DNA of 64,000 bases, taken from contig CAYFRD010000001.1 of the NCBI GenBank assembly GCA_964345555.1, forward strand, positions 13,237-77,236, written 5' to 3'. A model generated the notes under the pieces. The model was given only the letters and a program-made list of their open reading frames with translations, searched no databases and was not told where the DNA came from. This document shows positions 17,607 to 26,088 of this stretch, piece after piece. Source of the stretch: Peptoniphilus_E sp964345555. GTDB lineage: Bacteria > Bacillota > Clostridia > Tissierellales > Peptoniphilaceae. How positions within the stretch are numbered: the first letter of the stretch is position 1; each line of letters opens with the position of its first letter. The position numbers and the translations under genes were made by a program.

Positions 17607-19589
17607 CTAATTATCTTTCATCTCATATATTTTATTTCTAAGTTCTTTTATTTTATCTCTTATTTCCGCCGCTCTTTCGAAGTCAAGAGATTCGGCTGAT
17701 TTGTACATTTCCGCTTTAAGGGAATCAATCATGGCTTCTATTTCTCTGTCGGTGAATTTTTCCACTACATCACAGGCTGTGCTTTCTTCTGCGGCAATAG
17801 TCGCTTCAATTACTTCGCGCACGCCCTTTTCAATGGATTTTGGCATTATTCCGTGCTCGATATTGTAAGCATCCTGAATTTTTCTACGTCTGTCGGTTTC
17901 ATCAATGGTTACTTTCATAGAACCGGTAACTATGTCGGCATACATTATTACCTTGCCGGCTACATTTCTTGCGGCACGACCTGCAGTCTGTATCAAGGAG
18001 GTTTCTGAACGCAAAAATCCCTCCTTATCTGCATCTAAGATTATCACTCTGCTTACTTCGGGCAGGTCCAATCCCTCACGCAAGAGGTTTATGCCCACAA
18101 GCACGTCGTATTTTCCCAGTCGCAAATCTCTTATTATCTCCATTCTCTCAATGGTTTCAACATCTGAATGCATATAGGTGACCTTTAGACCTATGCCCTC
18201 AAAGTACTTGGTTAAATCTTCAGCCATTTTCTTAGTCAAAGTCGTGATCAGAACTCTTTCGCCCCTTACAGTGACTTCTTGAATTTCATTTAACATGTCA
18301 TCGATTTGATTCTTGGTGGGTCTTACTTCTATTATCGGATCCAAAAGTCCCGTGGGTCTTATGACTTGTTCAACCCTTTTTTGTTCGTGTTCTCTTTCAT
18401 AGGGTCCCGGTGTTGCCGACACATAGATGCACTGATTCATCATACCTTCAAATTCGTCGAATTGAAGCGGTCTGTTGTCCAATGCGGAAGGAAGTCTGAA
18501 TCCGTAGTCCACTAGGGTTTGCTTTCTCGATCTGTCACCGTTGTACATACCTCTTATCTGAGGAATTGTGGCATGGGATTCATCTATTATTGTCAAGAAA
18601 TCCTTGGGAAAGTAGTCTATAAGAGTATAGGGTCTTGAGCCCGGTGCTCTTTGAGATAAATGTCTTGAATAATTTTCTATTCCCGAGCAAAATCCCATTT
18701 CCCTGAGCATTTCCAAATCATAATTGGTTCTTTGTTCCAATCTTTGTGCTTCAAGCAGCTTATCCTGATCTCTCAGTTCAAAAAGCCTTTCTTCCAGTTC
18801 TTCAGATATGGTTTCAAGAGCTCTGTCAACTTTGTCCTGAGTGGTGGCGAAATGGGATGCCGGATATATGGCAACATGTCTTCTATAACCTTTGACCTCT
18901 CCTGTCAATGCATTTATCTCGGCAATTCTGTCGATCTCATCACCGAAAAACTCCACTCTTATGGAATTCTCCGAAGACCATGCCGGAAATATTTCCAAAG
19001 TGTCGCCTCTTACTCTGAAAGTTCCTCTTATAAAATTTATATCATTTCTCACATATTGAATATCTATAAGACGTTTCATTATTTCATTTCTGTCCTTCAA
19101 CATGCCGGGCCTTAAAGAAACCACGAGATTTTCATAGTCGATGGGATCGCCCAAGCCGTAGATGCAAGACACCGATGCCACTATTATCACATCTCTTCTC
19201 TCAAAGAGCGACATGGTGGCGGAGTGGCGCAGCTTATCTATTTCGTCATTGATGGAAGAATCCTTTTCAATGAATGTATCAGTCTGAGGTACATATGCCT
19301 CGGGTTGGTAGTAGTCGTAGTAGGACACGAAGTACTCCACTGCGTTCTCAGGGAAAAATTCCCTGAACTCGCCGGCAAGCTGGTACGCCAAAGTCTTATT
19401 GTGAGCGATGACAAGGGTGGGCTTTTGAACCCTTTCAATTATATTCGCCATGGTGAAAGTCTTACCCGAGCCGGTAACTCCCAACAAAGTTTGATGTTTT
19501 AAATTTTTATTTAATCCCTCGACAAGTTTATCAATCGCCTGTGGCTGATCACCTGTAGGGGCAAAATTTGAATGTATTTTAAAATCCAT
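17607..19589 (-). CDS. uvrB: Excinuclease ABC subunit B
   Basis: The damage-verifying helicase of nucleotide excision repair, 660 residues. It shows Walker A GVTGSGKTF, the beta-hairpin region YYDYYQPEAYVPQ, the DEAD-like box DESHAT, helicase motif VI QTAGRAARN, and a C-terminal UVR domain (MIDSLKAEMYKSAESLDFE) that binds UvrA/UvrC. The ATG at 19589 is preferred to a longer version because AAAGGTGAT lies just upstream and homologues begin at this Met. A LexA-like box overlaps its promoter. Confidence 0.96.
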   Translation of the reverse strand: MDFKIHSNFAPTGDQPQAIDKLVEGLNKNLKHQTLLGVTGSGKTFTMANIIERVQKPTLVIAHNKTLAYQLAGEFREFFPENAVEYFVSYYDYYQPEAYVPQTDTFIEKDSSINDEIDKLRHSATMSLFERRDVIIVASVSCIYGLGDPIDYENLVVSLRPGMLKDRNEIMKRLIDIQYVRNDINFIRGTFRVRGDTLEIFPAWSSENSIRVEFFGDEIDRIAEINALTGEVKGYRRHVAIYPASHFATTQDKVDRALETISEELEERLFELRDQDKLLEAQRLEQRTNYDLEMLREMGFCSGIENYSRHLSQRAPGSRPYTLIDYFPKDFLTIIDESHATIPQIRGMYNGDRSRKQTLVDYGFRLPSALDNRPLQFDEFEGMMNQCIYVSATPGPYEREHEQKRVEQVIRPTGLLDPIIEVRPTKNQIDDMLNEIQEVTVRGERVLITTLTKKMAEDLTKYFEGIGLKVTYMHSDVETIERMEIIRDLRLGKYDVLVGINLLREGLDLPEVSRVIILDADKEGFLRSETSLIQTAGRAARNVAGKVIMYADIVTGSMKVTIDETDRRRKIQDAYNIEHGIMPKSIEKGVREVIEATIAAEESTACDVVEKFTDREIEAMIDSLKAEMYKSAESLDFERAAEIRDKIKELRNKIYEMKDN

Positions 19590-19609
19590 TAAATCACCTT
19601 TCGTTTTTA

Positions 19610-19628
19610 CGAACATAAGTTTATTATA
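19610..19628 (-). promoter_or_regulatory. LexA-like SOS box over the uvrBA promoter
   Basis: CGAACATAAGTTTA (19610-19623) matches 12 of 14 positions of the Gram-positive LexA box CGAACATATGTTTG. It abuts an extended -10 element TGGTATAAT on the minus strand (-10 at 19623-19628). Confidence 0.55.
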
Positions 19629-19713
19629 CCACAATGGTGGACATAAATATCCGAGCTTGTTTTATTATTCGCTAAAATTTAATGTATAATATATTTAAGG
19701 GGGAAGATAAATT

Positions 19714-20436
19714 ATGCGTTCAAAACTTTTAGAAAATAAGGGATTGTTAAACCTCATAGGTGGCAGCGAATACGATATTTCCTTTGAGAGAAAGGGTGCA
19801 GAAGTCCTCATCTATGTAGAGGAAATCCTTAAAAATATGAAAGCAAGTCCCGAGCATATCTACTATGGGAAACAAACTCACGGAGATAATATAGAATACT
19901 GCGACGGTATAAGGGGTTCGGACTATCCCTTGGGTAAAATCTTCAACGATACCGACGGACTTATTACCGACATGCCGAACATAGCTCTAGTCATTAAATT
20001 CGCCGACTGCACTCCCATACTTCTCTTTGACCCTGTAAATAAAGTACAGTGCTGTGTCCATTCCGGTTGGAGAGGAACAGTTAAGCGAATTTCTCAAAAG
20101 GCTGTTGAAAAAATGTGTGTCGAATTTCACTGCAAAAAAGAAAATATACATACTTTTTTAGGTCCGGATATAGACGTTTCAAACTATGAAGTGGGCGTGG
20201 AAGTGTATGATGCCTTTTGTGAATTCAAAAACCGTGACGAATTTTTTATACCCTATGGCAAAAAATATAAACTGGACATGACTTTGGCAAACTTGGACAT
20301 ATTGTTAGAATCGGGCATTAATAAAGAAAATATCGAAATATCTCAATTATCCACCTTCAACGACCTAAGGTTAAACTCTGCAAGAAGACAGAGGGAAAAT
20401 TACAGATTAAATTGCATTATAAGCATGATTGTATGA
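19714..20436 (+). CDS. pgeF: YfiH/PgeF-type laccase-domain protein
   Basis: A 240-residue protein of the multicopper-polyphenol-oxidase-like family (YfiH, YlmD). Members have been described as purine nucleoside phosphorylases or as peptidoglycan editing factors. Visible metal-site motifs are KQTHGDNIEYC, FADCTPILLFDP and VHSGWRGTVKRIS, plus the C-terminal LNSARRQRENYR. A GGGGGAAG site precedes the ATG. It is divergent from uvrB and transcribed alone. Confidence 0.88.
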   Translation: MRSKLLENKGLLNLIGGSEYDISFERKGAEVLIYVEEILKNMKASPEHIYYGKQTHGDNIEYCDGIRGSDYPLGKIFNDTDGLITDMPNIALVIKFADCTPILLFDPVNKVQCCVHSGWRGTVKRISQKAVEKMCVEFHCKKENIHTFLGPDIDVSNYEVGVEVYDAFCEFKNRDEFFIPYGKKYKLDMTLANLDILLESGINKENIEISQLSTFNDLRLNSARRQRENYRLNCIISMIV

Positions 20437-20470
20437 AATATGCCTGCTATCCTTTGAAATTAATTCAATA

Positions 20471-20501
20471 TATAGGGCGGGCGTAAACGCCCACCCCTAT
20501 A
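20471..20501. repeat. GC-rich palindrome, dispersed-repeat type
   Basis: TATAGGGCGGGCG and CGCCCACCCCTATA pair around TAAA, giving a GC-rich hairpin in AT-rich surroundings. There is no T-run, so it is not a plain terminator. The similar element at 13855-13880 suggests a dispersed palindromic repeat. Confidence 0.45.
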
Positions 20502-20555
20502 GCAATGTTTGATTTAATATTATATTAATATTTCATAGATATTTTCCAGTTAGCG

Positions 20556-20586
20556 AACACTTATTATGTAAATCTAAGTGTTTTTT
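20556..20586 (+). terminator. Terminator of the pgeF-like gene
   Basis: AACACTTA / TAAGTGTT is followed by TTTT on the plus strand. Confidence 0.7.
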
Positions 20587-20600
20587 AATTTATACATAAA

Positions 20601-20629
20601 AAAGGAACCGACCTTTGCCGATTCCCTTT
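20601..20629 (-). terminator. Terminator of folT
   Basis: AAAGGAA / TTCCCTTT with an inner GAC/GA-rich segment is followed by TTTTTTATG on the minus strand, just past the folT stop. Confidence 0.65.
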
Positions 20630-20641
20630 CATAAATTTCAA

Positions 20642-21166
20642 TTAAATTCTTTCTATAGCCTTGTATAATACCTTTATCACTATTATTGAAATAACAGTTT
20701 GTATTGCAGCCTTTACCAATCTCATAGGCAGCATAGCCATAGCTCCTGTACTGTAAAGTTGAGTAAGCCAGTAAGTGTCCAGTATTACATGGACAAATAT
20801 GGAAACTGCAACGCAAGCAACTATTATCGCAGCAGTTACATTTTTTTTGTTGTATTTCAACATTATCATGTAAACTATACCCGGAATTACTCCCGTCAAG
20901 ATGGAACTCAAGGTGAATCCCAAGTGAAATGCTCCATGGGAAACTATCATAACTCCAGCCATGTCTGCGACAAATCCGACTATTCCTCCTACTAATGGTC
21001 CATATAGAAGACCCGACAGTATTATTGGGACAAAGCCTATTCCCACTCTCAAATTCTCCGTTACCATCACCGATAAAAATCTGGTGAGAATTACCGACAG
21101 TGCCGCCAGGAAGGCCGCCTTTACGATTACGCTTGTTGTCATCGTTCTAGTGTTGTTTTTTTGCAT
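20642..21166 (-). CDS. folT: Folate ECF transporter S component (FolT-like)
   Basis: The substrate-binding membrane subunit of an energy-coupling-factor transporter. The 174 residues have five to six helices, and the helix 1 segment TTSVIVKAAFLAALSVILTR carries the usual ECF interface motif. GIGFVPIILSGLLYGPLVGG is typical of FolT. A THF riboswitch directly upstream supports folate as substrate better than the protein alone does. The shared ATPase/EcfT subunits are not in this window. The ribosome site (AGAGAGG) lies inside the expression-platform hairpin of the riboswitch. Confidence 0.88.
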   Translation of the reverse strand: MQKNNTRTMTTSVIVKAAFLAALSVILTRFLSVMVTENLRVGIGFVPIILSGLLYGPLVGGIVGFVADMAGVMIVSHGAFHLGFTLSSILTGVIPGIVYMIMLKYNKKNVTAAIIVACVAVSIFVHVILDTYWLTQLYSTGAMAMLPMRLVKAAIQTVISIIVIKVLYKAIERI

Positions 21167-21169
21167 TAA

Positions 21170-21215
21170 AAAAAGCCTCTCTTTTTATAAATTACAAAGT
21201 AAGGCGCTAAAATAA
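21170..21215 (-). terminator. Expression platform of the THF riboswitch
   Basis: GCCT...CTTT and AAAG...AGGC can pair, followed by seven T on the minus strand immediately before the folT start. The 3' arm contains the ribosome site, so the hairpin can act as terminator, as sequestering helix, or both. Confidence 0.55.
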
Positions 21216-21294
21216 TCAGCGGATGCGATAAAGAATCTTCGTTTAAGAACTACACCCCATTTCTTAACACTTGACGCTCTTTACCTACTCTGTT
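21216..21294 (-). ncRNA. THF (tetrahydrofolate) riboswitch
   Basis: On the minus strand the segments GAGTAGG, GCGTCAAGTGT, AATGGGGTGT, ACGAAG and GCATCCGCT occur in the order and spacing of the THF riboswitch class. Terminal pairing is CAG/CTG, and AAGAA / TTCTT closes the inner hairpin. It sits upstream of folT, as in other low-GC Gram-positives, and should lower folate import when tetrahydrofolate is plentiful. Confidence 0.9.
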
Positions 21295-21317
21295 ATATTT
21301 TACTATATATTATATAC

Positions 21318-21349
21318 CGTGACTTTGCAACAGATTTTGTAAAGTCACG
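21318..21349 (+). promoter_or_regulatory. 13-bp inverted repeat between folT riboswitch and folC
   Basis: CGTGACTTTGCAA pairs with TTGTAAAGTCACG (one G.U on the plus strand), followed by TTTTTT at 21355-21360 and then the folC ribosome site. It could be an attenuator in the folC leader. It also covers a candidate folT -35 (TTGCAA) on the other strand, so it may instead be a shared operator. Confidence 0.5.
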
Positions 21350-21370
21350 ATTAATTTTTTGGGGTGAAAA

Positions 21371-22660
21371 ATGAATTATATAAATTGGATGCTGGATAGA
21401 GGCGATCCTCAAGGCGGATACACTCTTGAAAATGTCAAGGCTCTCTTAAACCTCTTGGATAATCCACAGGACAAAATAAAGATCATACACGTGGCAGGCA
21501 CAAACGGTAAAGGCTCGCTGCTTAACTATCTTTCAACTGCACTTACAAACTCAGGTGTGAAATGTGGAGAGTTCACATCTCCCTACATAGACAGCATCTA
21601 CGAAGCTGTGAAGATAAACAACCGATATATCTCCCCGGAGGACTTCACAGCATACCTTGAGAGAATCTACAAACTTGTCGAGAATTTAGACGCCAAGGGC
21701 ATGTATGTCACCACCTTCGAAATATTCAGCTCTCTGTCTTATCTCTACTTCTATGAACAAGGGGTTGATATCGCACTTATTGAAGTGGGCATGGGCGGTA
21801 GAAACGACGGTACCAACACCATGAAAAATCCCTTTGCGACGGTGATCACATCCATATCCTTCGACCATGTGGCGATCCTCGGAAGCACTTTGAAAGAAAT
21901 AGCTTACCAAAAAGGCGGAATAATAAAGGAAAACTGTGATTTATTTCTCTATCCGCAAAAGGCAGAAGCACTTGAAGTAATAAAAGAGATCGCAGAAGAT
22001 AAAAATGCACCCGTACATTCCTTTGAACTTGATGAAGTGGAAATACTCCGCTCCGATGAGAATGGTAATGTATTTAATTTCAGAAATCACAAAAATGTTC
22101 ACACATCTCTAATCGGAGAACATCAAGCCTATAATGCCGCTCTTGCAATAACGGTCTTAGATAAGTTAAAGTCGACATTTGAGCTTTCGGAAGATGTGGT
22201 TTTAAAATCAATATCTGAAACGAAAAACATTGCAAGACTTGAAGTCCTTTCACAAAATCCCACGCTTATAATAGACGGCTCGCACAATTTGGAAGGCATG
22301 GAAGCTCTGCTTAAAGCTCTCAAGTTATTTAAATACGACAGACTAATAGTGGGTTTCAGCATGCTAAGGGACAAGGACATCACGCACATAAGCGAAAAAC
22401 TCCTGCCTCTTGCCGACGAAATAGTGATAACTGAGATAAACAGCCCCAGAAAATCCACTGCACAGGATCTATATGACAAAGTTAAACACATAAGCAACAA
22501 TGTATATAAAATCCCCGACAGACAAGAAGCCTTTGAAAAAACTCTCGCACTGGCACAACACTCAGATCTAATCCTGTGGTGCGGTTCACTTTACCTAATG
22601 GCGGACATAAGAAAATACGCAGTGGAATATACAAACAAAAAAAATAAGCATACCTCCTAG
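21371..22660 (+). CDS. folC: Folylpolyglutamate synthase / dihydrofolate synthase
   Basis: FolC adds glutamate to dihydropteroate and to reduced folates, trapping them in the cell. The 429 residues show the Mur-ligase-like order: P-loop GTNGKGS (43-49), FTSPYI, EVGMGGRNDGTN, the second nucleotide-site segment ITSISFDHV, then a C-terminal domain beginning near IDGSHNLEGMEALL. GGGGTG precedes the ATG by 4 bases. It is divergent from folT, and an inverted repeat lies in its leader, so folate uptake and retention genes share one regulatory region. Confidence 0.94.
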   Translation: MNYINWMLDRGDPQGGYTLENVKALLNLLDNPQDKIKIIHVAGTNGKGSLLNYLSTALTNSGVKCGEFTSPYIDSIYEAVKINNRYISPEDFTAYLERIYKLVENLDAKGMYVTTFEIFSSLSYLYFYEQGVDIALIEVGMGGRNDGTNTMKNPFATVITSISFDHVAILGSTLKEIAYQKGGIIKENCDLFLYPQKAEALEVIKEIAEDKNAPVHSFELDEVEILRSDENGNVFNFRNHKNVHTSLIGEHQAYNAALAITVLDKLKSTFELSEDVVLKSISETKNIARLEVLSQNPTLIIDGSHNLEGMEALLKALKLFKYDRLIVGFSMLRDKDITHISEKLLPLADEIVITEINSPRKSTAQDLYDKVKHISNNVYKIPDRQEAFEKTLALAQHSDLILWCGSLYLMADIRKYAVEYTNKKNKHTS

Positions 22661-22680
22661 AAAAATTAGGAGGTATTTTT
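22651..22680 (+). terminator. Terminator of folC
   Basis: TACCTCCTA / TAGGAGGTA followed by TTTTT. The stem includes the folC stop codon. Confidence 0.8.
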
Positions 22681-22689
22681 GTACCTTTA

Positions 22690-23355
22690 TCAATATTCCA
22701 AGTCCTTCAATGTGAAGGTATTCTTCTTATAGGTCAGTAGTCCGTCTTTCTGCATTTTTGAGAGCTCGTTGGACAGGGCACTGCGGTCCACTCCCAGATA
22801 TTCCGAAAGCTGTTGTCGATTAAAAGCTATGGTAAATTGAGGACTGCCGTAATTAAGAGATTGCTCCGAAAGGTAGGATATCAATTTATCCCGTATGCTT
22901 TTGGCGGAGATGTGCTTCATTCTCTGATGTATGATCAGGTTTTTCTTTGCAGATACTTTGAAAAGATTATGAATAAATGCCGTATGATGTGGACATGACT
23001 GCGGACAGATGGTTAAAATTCTCTCAATATTTAAAAATAAAATCCTGCAGTCTTCATTGGCAACAACGTCGCTTTGCAGCTGTTTTCCCGGTACTGCCGC
23101 ATAGGACAATCCGAAGATATCACCTGTTTTTATATTGCCGAGAATGGATTTGTTGCCCCAGTAATCATATTCCACTATATTGACACTTCCCTGTTCCACA
23201 AGACCTATTTCCTTTATATTCACACCAGTTCTATATATTATTTCCTTGTTCTTATAATCTTTTTCATGGGCTTGCAGGCAATTGAGCATGCTCTTGATTT
23301 CCTCTTCCGATATTCCGTTAAAAATTTCCGTTCTTGATAAAAAGAAATAATTCAT
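22690..23355 (-). CDS. Crp/Fnr family transcriptional regulator
   Basis: The 221 residues form a cyclic-nucleotide-binding-like beta-barrel (about 10-120), a long helix with CPQSCPHH, and a Crp-type helix-turn-helix near the C-terminus (NRQQLSEYLGVDRSALSNEL). The Crp cAMP pocket residues are not evident. The gene is divergent from the ferredoxin-hcp operon, the arrangement of HcpR-like regulators that answer nitric oxide or redox stress. A palindrome, GTTGT-AAAA-ACAAC, lies just before its ribosome site. The role is inferred from position. Confidence 0.85.
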   Translation of the reverse strand: MNYFFLSRTEIFNGISEEEIKSMLNCLQAHEKDYKNKEIIYRTGVNIKEIGLVEQGSVNIVEYDYWGNKSILGNIKTGDIFGLSYAAVPGKQLQSDVVANEDCRILFLNIERILTICPQSCPHHTAFIHNLFKVSAKKNLIIHQRMKHISAKSIRDKLISYLSEQSLNYGSPQFTIAFNRQQLSEYLGVDRSALSNELSKMQKDGLLTYKKNTFTLKDLEY

Positions 23356-23370
23356 AAAATTCTCCTTACT

Positions 23371-23384
23371 GTTGTAAAAACAAC
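23371..23384. promoter_or_regulatory. Candidate Crp/Fnr operator
   Basis: The 14-base palindrome GTTGT-AAAA-ACAAC lies in the 122-base region between the regulator and the ferredoxin-hcp operon. Its TTGT-N-ACAA form fits Crp/Fnr half-sites. Confidence 0.45.
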
Positions 23385-23477
23385 TAATATATTTTTTATT
23401 CTATATTATAATTTATTTCTGTCAATATTTAATTTTGTATAATATTTTGCATATTTAAAACTTTGCGAGGAGAAAAT

Positions 23478-24176
23478 ATGAAGAGAAAAATTATAAAAAT
23501 CTACGAAGATAAATGTATCGGTTGCGGTCTGTGTGCTAGAGCTTGCAACGAAGGTGCCATTGCTGTAATAGACGGAAAAGCAAAACTGTTGAGAGATGAT
23601 TACTGCGACGGCCTTGGCAACTGCCTGCCCGCCTGTCCCGTGAATGCCATTGAACTTGAAGAACGTGAAGCTGTAGCATACGATGAGGAAGCTGTCAAAG
23701 AAAAACAAATAAGAGAACAGAAAGATGTTTTGGCTTGCGGCTGTTCCGGCTCTCATGTAAAGGCGATTCAAAGAAAAATTGAAAGAGAATCTTCTGTAAA
23801 AATCTCGCCTCATAGTCGTTTAAGACAATGGCCGGTACAGATAAAACTTGCCCCTGTGAATGCTCCCTATTTCGACAATGCAAGACTGCTCATAGCTGCG
23901 GACTGTACCGCCTATGCCTACGGTGCTTTCCATGAGAAATTCATGAAAAATCACATCACCTTGATCGGCTGTCCCAAACTGGACGATATCGACTACAGTG
24001 AAAAACTCACTTCAATCATCAAAAACAACTCTATAAAAAGTGTAAGAGTTGTTCGCATGGAAGTTCCTTGTTGCGGCGGTATGGAAAGAGCTGTGGTAAC
24101 CGCACTTAGAAATTCAGGTAAAATGATTCCGTGGCAAGTTGTCACCATTTCCACAGATGGTAAAATTCTCGATTAA
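23478..24176 (+). CDS. Two-[4Fe-4S] ferredoxin-domain protein of the hcp operon
   Basis: The 232 residues open with a dicluster ferredoxin-like domain. CIGCGLCARAC carries Cys13/16/19/23, and a second cluster has Cys43, 49 and 53 in CDGLGNCLPACPV with wider than usual spacing. The remaining 170 residues hold further cysteine motifs (LACGCSGSH, AADCTAYAYG, IGCPKLDD, VPCCGGMER). This protein commonly precedes hcp in clostridia and is likely an electron donor or maturation partner of Hcp; that is inference from context. The ATG at 23478 follows GCGAGGAG. Confidence 0.85.
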   Translation: MKRKIIKIYEDKCIGCGLCARACNEGAIAVIDGKAKLLRDDYCDGLGNCLPACPVNAIELEEREAVAYDEEAVKEKQIREQKDVLACGCSGSHVKAIQRKIERESSVKISPHSRLRQWPVQIKLAPVNAPYFDNARLLIAADCTAYAYGAFHEKFMKNHITLIGCPKLDDIDYSEKLTSIIKNNSIKSVRVVRMEVPCCGGMERAVVTALRNSGKMIPWQVVTISTDGKILD

Positions 24177-24224
24177 TCTTTGTGAATACGCGCAATCAAT
24201 ATTTTAAAATAGGAGGAAATTTAA

Positions 24225-25856
24225 ATGAGTATGTTTTGTTATCAATGTCAAGAAACCGCCAAGGGAACCGGTTGTACCCTAAGAGGAGTCTGTGGCAAAA
24301 GCGAAGAAGTCGCCAATCTTCAAGATCTGTTGATATATGCACTGAAAGGAATTGCGCACATAGTGATCAAGAACAAAATCGACACTACAGCCTTGGACGA
24401 ACTGAATTATCAAGTGCTCAACAGCCTTTTCATGACCATTACAAATGCCAACTTCTACAACAAATCCATTGAAAATCAAATTGTAAAGATGATCGCACTT
24501 CGTGATGAATTAAAAAAAGATACAACGAAAAAAAATCTGCATGATGCAGCGACCTTCACAGTAAATTCCGCTGAAGATATGTTGGAAAAAGCAGTCTCTG
24601 TAGGTGTGCTCTCCACAGAAAACGAAGATGTAAGATCCCTTAGAGAAATGATACTTTACGGGTTGAAGGGGATGGCTGCCTACGGAAAACACGCTTGGAA
24701 TCTAGGCAAAAAAGATGCGGGAATAATTGCATTTATATACGAAGCTTTGGCTGCAACATTGGAAGATTCTATTTCAGCAGATGAATTGGTGGCATTGACG
24801 CTCAAGACAGGCGAATTCGGCGTAAAAGTCATGGCACTTCTTGACGAAGCGAATACAAACAAGTACGGACACCCCGAAATCACCGAAGTAAATATAGGTG
24901 TCGACAAAAATCCCGCAATCCTGATATCCGGACACGATTTGAGAGATTTGGAACAATTGTTGGAGCAAACACAAGGCACAGGAGTAGACGTATACACTCA
25001 CAGCGAAATGCTGCCTGCACACTACTATCCCAAGTTTAAAAAATACGATAACTTCATCGGTAATTATGGAAACGCATGGTGGAAACAGTTGGAAGAATTC
25101 AAATCCTTCAGAGGACCGATTTTATTTACTACCAATTGCATAGTTCCTCCCAAGAGCGAAGAAGTACGCAACAGAATATTTACCACAGGATCTACGGGAT
25201 ACCCAGGTTGCAAACACATAGATGCTGATACAAAGGGCAATAAGGACTTTTCTGAAATCATAGCTATGGCAAAGACTCTCCCCGCGCCGCAAGAAATAGA
25301 AACCGGCAGCATCGTTGGAGGATTCGCTCACAATCAAGTAATCGCCTTGGCGGATAAAATCGTAGATGCGGTTAAGACAGGCGCCATAAAGAAATTCTTC
25401 GTAATGGCAGGCTGTGACGGTAGAATGAAATCAAGAAATTACTACAGCGAATTTGCCGAAAAACTACCTGCAGATACGGTGATTTTAACTGCAGGCTGTG
25501 CAAAATACCGCTACAATAAATTGAATCTCGGCGATATCGGAGGAATTCCCAGAGTTTTAGATGCAGGACAATGCAACGACTCCTACTCCCTGGCAGTGAT
25601 CGCACTGAAACTTAAAGAGGTATTTGAACTGGAAGACATCAATGAACTGCCCATAGCCTTCAACATAGCATGGTATGAGCAAAAAGCTGTCATAGTTCTG
25701 TTGGCACTGCTGTACTTAGGTGTCAAAAACATTCACTTGGGTCCCACACTTCCCGGATTCCTCTCTCCAAATGTGGCAAATGTCCTCGTGGAAAAATTCG
25801 GAATAGCAGGTATAGGCGAAGTGGACGAAGACATAGAACTTTTCATGAGCATGTAA
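24225..25856 (+). CDS. hcp: Hydroxylamine reductase / hybrid cluster protein
   Basis: Hcp carries a [4Fe-4S] and a hybrid Fe-S-O cluster. It reduces hydroxylamine to ammonia and has been shown in other bacteria to reduce nitric oxide. The 543 residues match the family length. Cys5, 8, 17 and 23 in FCYQCQETAKGTGCTLRGVC bind the first cluster. Hybrid-cluster ligands are visible in TTNCIVPP, TGYPGCKHI and LTAGCAKYR. TAGGAGGAAAT precedes the ATG. It is cotranscribed with the ferredoxin protein and probably controlled by the divergent Crp/Fnr regulator. Role: nitrosative or oxidative stress defence in an anaerobe. Confidence 0.96.
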   Translation: MSMFCYQCQETAKGTGCTLRGVCGKSEEVANLQDLLIYALKGIAHIVIKNKIDTTALDELNYQVLNSLFMTITNANFYNKSIENQIVKMIALRDELKKDTTKKNLHDAATFTVNSAEDMLEKAVSVGVLSTENEDVRSLREMILYGLKGMAAYGKHAWNLGKKDAGIIAFIYEALAATLEDSISADELVALTLKTGEFGVKVMALLDEANTNKYGHPEITEVNIGVDKNPAILISGHDLRDLEQLLEQTQGTGVDVYTHSEMLPAHYYPKFKKYDNFIGNYGNAWWKQLEEFKSFRGPILFTTNCIVPPKSEEVRNRIFTTGSTGYPGCKHIDADTKGNKDFSEIIAMAKTLPAPQEIETGSIVGGFAHNQVIALADKIVDAVKTGAIKKFFVMAGCDGRMKSRNYYSEFAEKLPADTVILTAGCAKYRYNKLNLGDIGGIPRVLDAGQCNDSYSLAVIALKLKEVFELEDINELPIAFNIAWYEQKAVIVLLALLYLGVKNIHLGPTLPGFLSPNVANVLVEKFGIAGIGEVDEDIELFMSM

Positions 25857-26033
25857 AATTCAATCTGTATTTAATATTTCGCAATCATAGCTATGCGAGT
25901 TCAACTTACTAAAATCATAAATATAATCCCGAGTTAATAACATCCGGCTTACACCCATACAAAAAATGAATGTCATCATGAAAATGTGTGAGACTATGAC
26001 CTCATCGTCCTTATGATGAATATAAACTAAAGA

Positions 26034-26074
26034 AAAACCTGAAGAGCATTAATTTATAGCCTTTCAGGTTTTTT
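26034..26074. terminator. Bidirectional terminator between hcp and the SLH gene
   Basis: AAAACCTGAA / TTTCAGGTTTT is flanked by A and T runs on both sides, between two convergent genes. Confidence 0.75.
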
Positions 26075-26088
26075 GCAACTAATTTTAA

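Noticed and set aside
25857..26033. Second small RNA after hcp (CATCAT / ATGATG pairing near 25975-26015)
   Set aside because: Pairing is short and interrupted, without promoter or T-run of its own; too weak to call.
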